Shown here: piece after piece, positions 8,368-15,732 of the stretch
Layout: each line of letters starts with the position of its first letter
Numbering within the stretch: position 1 is the stretch's first letter
From: Anaerolineaceae bacterium
GTDB lineage: Bacteria; Chloroflexota; Anaerolineae; Aggregatilineales; Phototrophicaceae
Length of the DNA: 64,000 bases
Assembly: GCA_020634135.1 (NCBI GenBank)
Contig: JACKCG010000007.1
Location: 226,039 to 290,038, forward strand
Direction: 5' to 3'
Made by a program: the position numbers and the translations under genes
Notes under the pieces: generated by a model
Database searches by the model: none
What the model was told of the DNA's origin: nothing
Seen by the model: only the letters and a program-made list of their open reading frames with translations

Positions 8368-10932
8368 ATGATTAAACCAGTAGCACGTATCAATGTGGTC
8401 CCAGCACTCCCGGAGTCGCTGCGCCGACTACAGGAACTGGCCTATAATTTACGCTGGGCCTGGGATCACGACACCATTGCTTTGTTCCGTCGCCTGGACA
8501 GGGACCTGTGGGAGGCCACCGGGCGTAATCCGGTATGGATGTTGGGACTGGTCAGTCAAGAGCGCCTGAATGCCGCCAGCGATGACCCTGCTTTCATGGC
8601 ACACCTGGATGCGGTAGCCGAATCCTTTGATGCATACATGAGCGAATCGCATACATGGTATAACATCCATTACGGTCAAGAAGAGCGCCCGGTGATTGCC
8701 TATTTCTCAACGGAATTCGGCCTCACGGAATGTCTGCAGAACTACTCTGGTGGTCTGGGCGTACTGAGCGGTGACCATCTGAAAAGCGCAAGCGACCTGG
8801 GTTTACCGCTGGTCGGCGTCGGCCTGCTCTACCAGGAAGGTTATTTTCACCAATATCTCAATGCGGATGGCTACCAGCAGGAATCCTATCCGATAAACGA
8901 TTACGCCAACCTGCCCGTGACTCTCCAGAGAAAAGCGGATGGCACACCAATTACGATCTCTGTGCCGATGCCGGGGCGAGAGTTGTATGCGTTGATCTGG
9001 AAGGTGCAGGTAGGACGTATCCCGCTATTCTTGCTGGATTCCAACACGGCTTTAAACACCCGCGAAGAGGATCGTAACCTGACCGATCGGCTCTATGGTG
9101 GGGATCGCCGCACGCGCATTCGTCAGGAAATCCTGATGGGCATCGGCGGCATTCGCGCCCTGGAAGCTCTGGGGCTGCGCCCGTCTATCTGCCACATGAA
9201 CGAGGGTCATTCGGCGTTTCTGGGATTAGAACGTATCCGCCAGGTGATGGAAGAGCATAAACTATCGTTTGACCAGGCGCGTAAAATCACATCAGCCAGT
9301 CACATCTTCACAACCCATACGCCAGTGCCCGCCGGGCTGGAGCGGTTTGGATTTGACCTCATTGACGAACATTTCACGAATTACTATAAATCATTGGGGT
9401 TGAACCGTGACCAGTTCATTGACCTGGGACGGGAGGATATGGGAGATTACCAGCTCTTTTCGATGCCGGTACTGGCGCTGAACCTTTCAGGTGGTGCTAA
9501 TGGGGTTGCCCGGCTGCACGGGGTTGTCTCCCGGCATCTGTGGAATTGGATGTACCCCAATGTGCCAGAGAATGAAATCCCGGTTGATTCGGTCACGAAT
9601 GGTATCCATACGCAGACGTGGATCAGCCGAGAAATGGGAACGCTGCTTGACCGTTATCTGGACCCATCCTGGCGCAATGAAGATGCCCGCCCGGAAATCT
9701 GGGAGGCAATTGACCAGGTTCCCGATTCGGAACTGTGGCGCACTCATGAACGCCGTCGGGAACGGTTGGTTGCCTTCACACGCCGGCGACTGCGATCTCA
9801 ACTGGAAAACCGGGGGGCGCCGCAACATGAGATTGAGGCTGCCGACGAGGTGCTGAACCCGGATGCGCTCACGATTGGGTTTGCCCGCCGTTTTGCGACC
9901 TATAAGCGTGCAACGCTGCTGTTCCGTGACCTGGAACGCCTGAAGAAGATTGTCAGCAACAGCGAGACACCGGTTCAGATCATCTTTGCCGGGAAAGCGC
10001 ACCCGCACGATACGGGCGGTAAGGAACTCATCCGCCAGATTGTTAATATTGCACGTGGCGAAGACTTCCGCCATTCCATCGTCTTCCTGGAAAACTACGA
10101 TATGAGTATTGCCCGGATGATGGTACAAGGCGTGGATGTCTGGCTGAATACCCCGCAGCGTCCAAAAGAGGCCAGCGGCACGAGCGGCATGAAAGTGATC
10201 TATAACGGCGGTCTGAATTGCAGCATCCTGGATGGCTGGTGGGCCGAGGGTTACAGCCCGGAACTCGGTTGGGCCATTGGCAACGGCGAGGAATATCCCG
10301 AACACGAACTGGAACGCCAGAATTATATTGAGAGCGAAGCACTCTATAACATTCTGGAAAAGGACATCATCCCCTTGTTTTACGAACGAGGCCGGGATGG
10401 CCTGCCCCGCGAGTGGATCGGTAAGATGAAGAACAGTATGCAGAAACTCGCGCCGTACTTCAACACGCACCGCATGATCGAGGAGTACACCGACAAATTC
10501 TATATCCCCAGTTTCCGCAGGGTGAAAGAAATCACCGGTGACAATCTGCAAGAAGGAGTGGCTTTTGCCGCCTGGCGCAGCCACCTGGAAAAATCCTGGC
10601 CGCAGGTCAATGTGAAGCAGGTCGAAATCTCGCGTAATCAGATCAAGGTTGGGTCAGAGGTAGAGGTGAACGCCCGGGTTGATCTGGGGGATCTCACACC
10701 TGATGATGTGCGTGTGCAACTCTTCTATGGGCAAGTGGATACACGCGGGGAAATCGGGCACAGTGGTGAAGCCGTAGATATGCTCCCCGTCAACGGCGAA
10801 GATGGGGCATACACCTTCACAGCGCGGGTACTCTACCAGACAAGCGGCGAACGCGGCATTTCGGTGCGCGTGCTGCCCTATCATAAGTATCTGCACACAT
10901 CGTTTTTGCCCAGCCTGATTACCTGGGCATAG
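8368..10932 (+). CDS. glgP: alpha-glucan (glycogen) phosphorylase
   Basis: This 854-aa GT35 enzyme releases glucose-1-phosphate from the ends of glycogen using phosphate and pyridoxal phosphate. It belongs to the shorter branch that starts with a DUF3417 domain (PALPESLRRLQELAYNLRWA near residue 12). The pyridoxal-phosphate site is the KEASGTSGMK segment, with Lys609 as the expected Schiff-base lysine. The preceding NTPQRP is also conserved. ATG 8368 has only a distant AGGAG. It lies downstream of the synthesis genes on the same strand but behind its own 231-bp spacer, so degradation may be controlled separately from synthesis. A strong terminator follows. Confidence 0.93.
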   Translation: MIKPVARINVVPALPESLRRLQELAYNLRWAWDHDTIALFRRLDRDLWEATGRNPVWMLGLVSQERLNAASDDPAFMAHLDAVAESFDAYMSESHTWYNIHYGQEERPVIAYFSTEFGLTECLQNYSGGLGVLSGDHLKSASDLGLPLVGVGLLYQEGYFHQYLNADGYQQESYPINDYANLPVTLQRKADGTPITISVPMPGRELYALIWKVQVGRIPLFLLDSNTALNTREEDRNLTDRLYGGDRRTRIRQEILMGIGGIRALEALGLRPSICHMNEGHSAFLGLERIRQVMEEHKLSFDQARKITSASHIFTTHTPVPAGLERFGFDLIDEHFTNYYKSLGLNRDQFIDLGREDMGDYQLFSMPVLALNLSGGANGVARLHGVVSRHLWNWMYPNVPENEIPVDSVTNGIHTQTWISREMGTLLDRYLDPSWRNEDARPEIWEAIDQVPDSELWRTHERRRERLVAFTRRRLRSQLENRGAPQHEIEAADEVLNPDALTIGFARRFATYKRATLLFRDLERLKKIVSNSETPVQIIFAGKAHPHDTGGKELIRQIVNIARGEDFRHSIVFLENYDMSIARMMVQGVDVWLNTPQRPKEASGTSGMKVIYNGGLNCSILDGWWAEGYSPELGWAIGNGEEYPEHELERQNYIESEALYNILEKDIIPLFYERGRDGLPREWIGKMKNSMQKLAPYFNTHRMIEEYTDKFYIPSFRRVKEITGDNLQEGVAFAAWRSHLEKSWPQVNVKQVEISRNQIKVGSEVEVNARVDLGDLTPDDVRVQLFYGQVDTRGEIGHSGEAVDMLPVNGEDGAYTFTARVLYQTSGERGISVRVLPYHKYLHTSFLPSLITWA

Positions 10933-10951
10933 GGGAAAGACAGTATAACAG

Positions 10952-10991
10952 CCAGAAGGGGCGTACTGTTGCCGCGCCCCCTCTGGTTTTT
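10952..10991 (+). terminator. Rho-independent terminator after glgP
   Basis: CCAGAAGGGGCG (10952-10963) pairs with CGCCCCCTCTGG (10975-10986) with one internal mismatch, and five T follow (10987-10991). The T run fits termination of glgP on the plus strand. The ABC permease gene converges from the right. Confidence 0.75.
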
Positions 10992-11007
10992 CTCCGTAAG
11001 CTGTGGT

Positions 11008-12255
11008 TCAACCACGCAGCAGCTTAGGAATGTCGCGCAGTTTAGGCGTCTGCCCGGATAGCAAGGTGTTGACCCGGAACAAGCGGCCAGCAAGCCACAT
11101 CATGCCAATGTTGGTCAGGATAAGCAGCACAATACTCAAGATAACCTGCCAGGCGGGTACAGTCGAGATCGTCAGACGCATAATCATCGAAAGCGGCGCG
11201 GTAACCGGGAAGAGGCTGAGTGCCGTCGCCAGTGTGCCGTCAGGCTGTGTGATGAAGATCGTCATGAAGTATAGCGGGATCACTGCGGGCAGCACGAAAA
11301 CAACCGCAAACTGCGGACCTTCCTGCATCGAGTTGGAAATCGCGCCAACCATACCGTATGCTGCCGCAAAGAAGAGGTAGCCCAGCACGAAATACACCAG
11401 GAACAGGATCACTGTGCCGGTGGGTATCGAGATATTCAGAAGGAATAACAGGGTTGTCCCCACGTCACCCGCGATTCGCGCCAACAGCAGTACCGCCCCC
11501 AACCAGACAGCAATCTGCACCAGACCCAGCACCCCCAACGCCAGAATCTTCCCGGTCAGGAGTTGTGTCGGACGCAAGGCAGAGACGAGAATCTCGATCA
11601 GCTTCGTCTCTTTCTCCTCAATAATCGTCTGCATCAAGTAGCCATTGGTCGTAAACTGGCTAATCATCATAATCATGACGAACAGATAGATCACGGGAAA
11701 ATCAACGTCAAAATTGGTAGTCGTCTCACCAGTTGCATCACGCTGGAGGTTCACTTCGTTGATTGCAGCCGGGGATATTAACCGGCTCATCAGGATAGGG
11801 TCAACATTCCGCGCAAAATGGGCATAGACGAGCTGCTGTACCAGGCTCTCAGTGGCCTGGGCAATCGAAAACCTGGGCATATAGGCCACAACATCGCCAG
11901 TATCCAGGTAGTTTTCCGGGAATACGTAATAGATGTCAATTTCCCCTGCGTCCATCGCCTGTTGAGCGCTCTCCTCATTGTTGTAGGGCGACAGGACACT
12001 ACGCAAATCACCCGGATCGGTGAACAGCCCGGAGTGATCTACATAGCCGGCTTTTTCGATCCCTTGAAACTGCTCGCTTTCGGTAATGGTCGTTGCGATG
12101 TCTTCCCCGCCTGTGCTGCGACTACTGATAAACTGATAGCCGAAAAACAGAATGTAGGCGAGGATTGGGATACCGAAAGTCGTGAACAAGAACCCTTTGC
12201 GCCGCAGATTCCGCTGGAGTTCATAGGCAAAGACCTGCCAGATGTGATTCGTCAT
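11008..12255 (-). CDS. ABC-2 type transporter permease (NatB-like)
   Basis: This 415-aa membrane protein has one N-terminal membrane segment (about residues 20-42), then an extracytoplasmic region of about 120 residues. At least five closely spaced membrane segments follow from about residue 175. This is the ABC2_membrane_3/NatB architecture. The motif LMQTIIEEKETKLIEILVSA is the cytoplasmic coupling helix typical of this family. Its ATG overlaps the stop of the upstream permease (ATGA), so both are made together and probably form a heterodimer with the ATPase encoded first. The likely role is export of ions, lipids or antibiotics; the substrate cannot be deduced. Confidence 0.85.
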   Translation of the reverse strand: MTNHIWQVFAYELQRNLRRKGFLFTTFGIPILAYILFFGYQFISSRSTGGEDIATTITESEQFQGIEKAGYVDHSGLFTDPGDLRSVLSPYNNEESAQQAMDAGEIDIYYVFPENYLDTGDVVAYMPRFSIAQATESLVQQLVYAHFARNVDPILMSRLISPAAINEVNLQRDATGETTTNFDVDFPVIYLFVMIMMISQFTTNGYLMQTIIEEKETKLIEILVSALRPTQLLTGKILALGVLGLVQIAVWLGAVLLLARIAGDVGTTLLFLLNISIPTGTVILFLVYFVLGYLFFAAAYGMVGAISNSMQEGPQFAVVFVLPAVIPLYFMTIFITQPDGTLATALSLFPVTAPLSMIMRLTISTVPAWQVILSIVLLILTNIGMMWLAGRLFRVNTLLSGQTPKLRDIPKLLRG

Positions 12256-13493
12256 TTAGACACCTCCCCCGAGGGCGCGGTTGTGGCAAATTGTGGTGGG
12301 CGACGAACAGCGCGGATGATCTCACGCAGTCCAAGCCGCTTCCCGTAGCGCAGCATTCCCCACCGGAAGACCCGCGCCGAAGCCCAGGCCAGGAAGATGG
12401 TGGTTACCGTCAGAATGAGCAGACTGACGATGATCTGCCAGGCGGGAACAGCGGCAAAACCCAACCGCATCAAGACCGAAATCGGCGCAGTAAACGGAAA
12501 CAGTGTCAGGATGATGGGTACGATACCATTCGGGTCTTCAATGAACTGCACTGTGAAGAAGAAGGGGATGACCCAGATTAAGGAAATGATGCTCGAAAAC
12601 TGGCGGCTCTCCTGCTCAGAATTGGCAATCACACCGACGCCGGCCATCAGACTCGCGATCAGAAAATAGCTCAGGACGAAATACAGCAGCGCCAAGAGTG
12701 CCATATCGGTTGGAAAAGCAATGCCTTCCAGGAACGGCAGCGACTGACCAAGATTAATCATCACCACGCCCGCTACCCCCCAGATCACCATCTGAGTGAG
12801 ACCAAGTACACCCAGACCGATGATTTTCCCGGCGAGAAGCTGCATAGGTGTCACACTTGTTACCAGGATTTCCATAATCCGGTTGGTCTTTTCTTCGACA
12901 ACCCCATTCATCAGAAACCCGCTGGTCACGCCGGATGCCATGATAAACACCAGGGCGAAAATCATCGGCATCAGCACCAATGCAGGCACATTTGATTCAG
13001 TCAGATTGCGCCCGCTGTCCTCGGCGTGAATGGTCAAATTCACCGGATTGGTGATCCGTTCGAGCGGCACATCCGCGCCAAGTTGTTCGGCAATGCTGCC
13101 GCGCAGAAATGCCCGGATGCGCGATCTCAAGGCATCGGGAATACTACCGTAACTATAGGTATCCACCATGCCCGTCGTGAGATAATCTTCAGCCAGCACA
13201 AAATACGCGCCAATTGTCTTTTCATCAAGCGCCTGGCGTGCCGCGTCAGTAGTAGAATACGCTACGAAGTTTTCACCGTTCGTCGGTGGCGAATCCAGCA
13301 GCAGGCTGGACTGATCTACATAACCGACCATCCCCAATTCATCTACATTATTCTCCGCCGCATCAATCACCAGGAAGATGACAGCCCACATCACTAAGGT
13401 AAACAGCGGCACACCAAACACGGCAAACAGGAACGAGGGCCGCCGCAGGTTGAACAGGTACTCGCGTAAGGCAACTGACCACATCTTCGCCAT
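12252..13493 (-). CDS. ABC-2 type transporter permease (NatB-like), second subunit
   Basis: This 413-aa membrane protein has the same plan as its downstream neighbour: an N-terminal membrane helix, a large outer loop, then five or six helices. It also has the coupling-helix motif GVVEEKTNRIMEILVTSVTP. The two permeases are clearly paralogous. I chose ATG 13493, one base after the stop of the ATPase gene, giving MAKMWSVALREY. A longer in-frame start at 13529 would run 33 bases into the ATPase gene. Order ATPase-permease-permease with almost no spacing indicates one exporter built from one kind of ATPase and two different membrane subunits. Confidence 0.87.
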   Translation of the reverse strand: MAKMWSVALREYLFNLRRPSFLFAVFGVPLFTLVMWAVIFLVIDAAENNVDELGMVGYVDQSSLLLDSPPTNGENFVAYSTTDAARQALDEKTIGAYFVLAEDYLTTGMVDTYSYGSIPDALRSRIRAFLRGSIAEQLGADVPLERITNPVNLTIHAEDSGRNLTESNVPALVLMPMIFALVFIMASGVTSGFLMNGVVEEKTNRIMEILVTSVTPMQLLAGKIIGLGVLGLTQMVIWGVAGVVMINLGQSLPFLEGIAFPTDMALLALLYFVLSYFLIASLMAGVGVIANSEQESRQFSSIISLIWVIPFFFTVQFIEDPNGIVPIILTLFPFTAPISVLMRLGFAAVPAWQIIVSLLILTVTTIFLAWASARVFRWGMLRYGKRLGLREIIRAVRRPPQFATTAPSGEVSK

Positions 13494-13494
13494 A

Positions 13495-14400
13495 CTACCG
13501 ATCCTCCACGACCTGGATGAAAATGTCATTCAAGCTAGGGATAGCCAACTCGAAGCGATCAATTGTCATATCCGCCGCCGTAGCAATGGCGGCCAGCACA
13601 CTGGCGGAGGTCGCTTCAGGCTTCAGATAAAGCGTCGTCCCTTCACGTCCATTATGTTCAATGTGATCCACACCCGGCAGCGCCGCCCAGTCGCCCTGCC
13701 CTTCAACCACGATGGCATGGAGCGCATACTGTTGGCGGATGTCTTCAAGCCGTCCATACAGCTTCTGGGCCCCTCGGTCAATCATCAAGAGACGATCCGC
13801 CATTTCCTCGACCTGCCACATCTGATGGGTACTCATCACGATGGTGCCCCCATCAGCACGAAAACTCAGCAGCAGGTCTTTCACAACCCGCGTATTCACC
13901 GGATCAAGGCCGGAAAAAGGCTCATCCACGATGATTAAGGAGGGGCGATGCAATACCGTGACAGCAAACTGCACTTTTTGCTGCATCCCCTTACTCAGTT
14001 CGCTCACTTTGCTTTTGGCGTGTTCGCCCAGTTCCAGCAGGTCCAGCAGTTCCATACTGCGATGGCGGGCATCGGGACGCGACATGCCTTTAAGCATCCC
14101 CAAATAGACCATCATCTCCAGCACTTTTACCGAGCGATACAGACCGCGTTCTTCGGGCAGATAGCCAATACGGTCTTTGGCGGCATCGGTGATCGCCCCG
14201 CCCAGAACGCTAATCTGGCCGGAATCAGGTTTGAGAATATCCAGAATCATGCGAATAGTGGTCGTTTTGCCGGAACCGTTTGGCCCCAGCATAGCGAAAA
14301 CTTCGCCGCTAAAAACATCGAATGTCAGGTCATCCACAGCCCGGAAACTGCCGTAGTTCTTAATGACCTGACGCACGGAAATAGTCGCATCTGACTGCAT
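13495..14400 (-). CDS. ABC transporter ATP-binding protein (NatA/drug-exporter type)
   Basis: This 301-aa cytoplasmic ATPase powers the two downstream permeases. Visible are Walker A GPNGSGKTTT (Lys45), the signature segment ELSKGMQQKVQFA (LSKGM in place of the common LSGGQ, normal in NatA-like proteins), and Walker B LIIVDEPFSGLDP. A switch histidine follows in STHQM. A C-terminal extension of about 80 residues (DUF4162-like) follows the core. It is the first gene of a three-gene leftward operon. AAAGG lies about eight bases upstream of the ATG. The long spacer to its right must contain the promoter. Confidence 0.92.
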   Translation of the reverse strand: MQSDATISVRQVIKNYGSFRAVDDLTFDVFSGEVFAMLGPNGSGKTTTIRMILDILKPDSGQISVLGGAITDAAKDRIGYLPEERGLYRSVKVLEMMVYLGMLKGMSRPDARHRSMELLDLLELGEHAKSKVSELSKGMQQKVQFAVTVLHRPSLIIVDEPFSGLDPVNTRVVKDLLLSFRADGGTIVMSTHQMWQVEEMADRLLMIDRGAQKLYGRLEDIRQQYALHAIVVEGQGDWAALPGVDHIEHNGREGTTLYLKPEATSASVLAAIATAADMTIDRFELAIPSLNDIFIQVVEDR

Positions 14401-15100
14401 AACGATTTACCTTTTCCCAAGATCTTTGAATGAGTGAGCCTTAATCGGCTCCCCACAACACAAGACAGTTCAAACGAAAACACCAGCCAAAGGTGTTTGG
14501 AAACCGCCCATCGCCGGTGAATCACTTATCGTCTATATGCATCTACCCACACAAGAACAATCTCGCAGGAACAGGGGGGCTTAACCTGTTCTTCTCGCCC
14601 GCCCAGCTAACCGCTTAAACCCTAAATTAAATACGCAGAAAAGGGTTTTCAGGTTGCAATTAACGATACAGAAGCACGATGAAGCACACTGGGCTTCCAC
14701 ACAAATGTGTAACGATCAGGAGATTGTATCATACCCGGTAAGTTCAGACGATGATTATCGCCGGCCTTAGTGCACGTTCCCGCGGGGGCAGACAATATGA
14801 AAGTTTTCTGAAGGTTTCTCAAGCGTTATTTTATTGTAAGGTTAAATATGTTCCAATAGCCTTGTGGTATACTGAACTAATCAGTCGCATTTTGAACAAA
14901 AGTACTGGAATCGCTTTAAATGACTTGTGATGCGTTGGGGGGCGTGCTAAAATCCATCATGGTCTCATTTGCACAGGGTCAGCGCAAAAATAGATGCCAA
15001 TAATTAATTTATCTGCGTTGCGTCCAACAGAATAATGGTGATAGAATTAACAAGAGATAGGCATCGGGAATTCCTTAACCATGTACATGAGGGGTTTTTA

Positions 15101-15127
15101 ATGGCATCCTATTGGGCGCTGAATTAA
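15101..15127 (+). CDS. candidate mini-ORF MASYWALN (leader peptide?)
   Basis: ATG 15101 is preceded by GAGGGG and TTTTTA, closely resembling the GGAGG-TTTTTA leader in front of the response regulator ATG at 15260. It encodes only eight residues before a stop. It may be a leader peptide, a duplicated translation-initiation region, or chance. Confidence 0.2.
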   Translation: MASYWALN

Positions 15128-15151
15128 GCAAAACAAACCAGGACCAACACG

Positions 15152-15220
15152 ATGCAAAAAAGCCTCACGATAGAAAAGCAGCAACCTATTGACAGCGACA
15201 CGGCCCTGATTGGCCTGTAG
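15152..15220 (+). CDS. candidate 22-aa small ORF
   Basis: ATG 15152 has AGGA eight bases upstream (15140-15143) and reads 22 residues ending ...TALIGL before TAG at 15218-15220, 39 bases ahead of the response regulator gene. It has no recognisable motif and is too short to judge coding bias. Confidence 0.2.
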   Translation: MQKSLTIEKQQPIDSDTALIGL

Positions 15221-15259
15221 AACGGCCATAGGCAAATAAATTCCCCTTGGAGGTTTTTA

Positions 15260-15637
15260 ATGAAAAAGCAAATTCTAGTCGTAGATGACGAAATTGGCGC
15301 ACTGACGCTGATTGGAATTATGCTTGAACGTGGCGGTTTTGGTGTTCTGAAGGCCAAAGATGCGAAGTCAGCCCTCGCAGTTCTCGACCAAAACTCCCCA
15401 GATATGATTATCCTTGATGTGATGATGCCGGGCATGGATGGGATTGAACTTTGCAGTGTAATCCGGGGCCGCGCTGACGCCGGAGCAACACCAATCCTCA
15501 TCCTTTCTGCCCGTGGAGACGCTGAAAGCATTATGCGCGGAATTGAAGCTGGGGCGAACGATTACCTTCCCAAGCCGATTCTGCATCATGACCTGGTGGC
15601 AAAAGTACGGGATATTCTGGAACCCGTCGGTGGTTAG
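15260..15637 (+). CDS. single-domain response regulator
   Basis: This 125-aa protein is a complete receiver domain with no output domain. Acidic pocket Asp9-Asp10, phosphoacceptor Asp53 (ILDVMMPG), Ser83 (LSARG) and Lys105 (LPKP) are all present. It should therefore be phosphorylated by a histidine kinase and act by protein contact, like CheY or Spo0F. A strong GGAGG sits upstream of ATG 15260. No kinase is adjacent; the nearest candidates in the window are at 23.4 and 35.4 kb. A perfect hairpin terminator follows. The long upstream gap suggests an independent promoter. Confidence 0.9.
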   Translation: MKKQILVVDDEIGALTLIGIMLERGGFGVLKAKDAKSALAVLDQNSPDMIILDVMMPGMDGIELCSVIRGRADAGATPILILSARGDAESIMRGIEAGANDYLPKPILHHDLVAKVRDILEPVGG

Positions 15638-15696
15638 TCCGGCGGTCTATGGGTTCGGCTCAATCTGCCGTCCATAGTGATTTTTGTTAGACTTCA

Positions 15697-15724
15697 ATGA
15701 GGGGTGCAGGGCCGCACCCCTCAT
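15697..15724. terminator. bidirectional terminator hairpin
   Basis: ATGAGGGGTGC (15697-15707) and GCACCCCTCAT (15714-15724) form a perfect 11-bp stem with a six-base loop. It lies exactly between the convergent response regulator and transglycosylase genes. There is no long T run, but position and stability fit termination for both. Confidence 0.65.
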
Positions 15725-15732
15725 ATTATTGG

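Larger units (their letters stand above)
14401..15259. other. long intergenic region (about 860 bp) without a convincing large gene
   Basis: No frame gives a credible large gene. The left part must hold the ABC operon promoter on the minus strand. A hairpin AGGAACAGG/CCTGTTCTT (14567-14575 and 14585-14593, one G-T pair) lies inside it, and a TATACT box occurs at 14868-14873 with no good -35 partner. Toward the response regulator there are two very short ribosome-site-preceded reading frames (15101-15127 and 15152-15220, listed separately). The region could hide a small RNA or a long leader. Confidence 0.6.

Noticed and set aside
9487..10584. 365-codon open frame on the minus strand opposite glgP
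   Set aside because: It lies entirely inside the well-supported glgP gene, has no ribosome site or recognisable motif, and follows from the codon structure of the sense strand.
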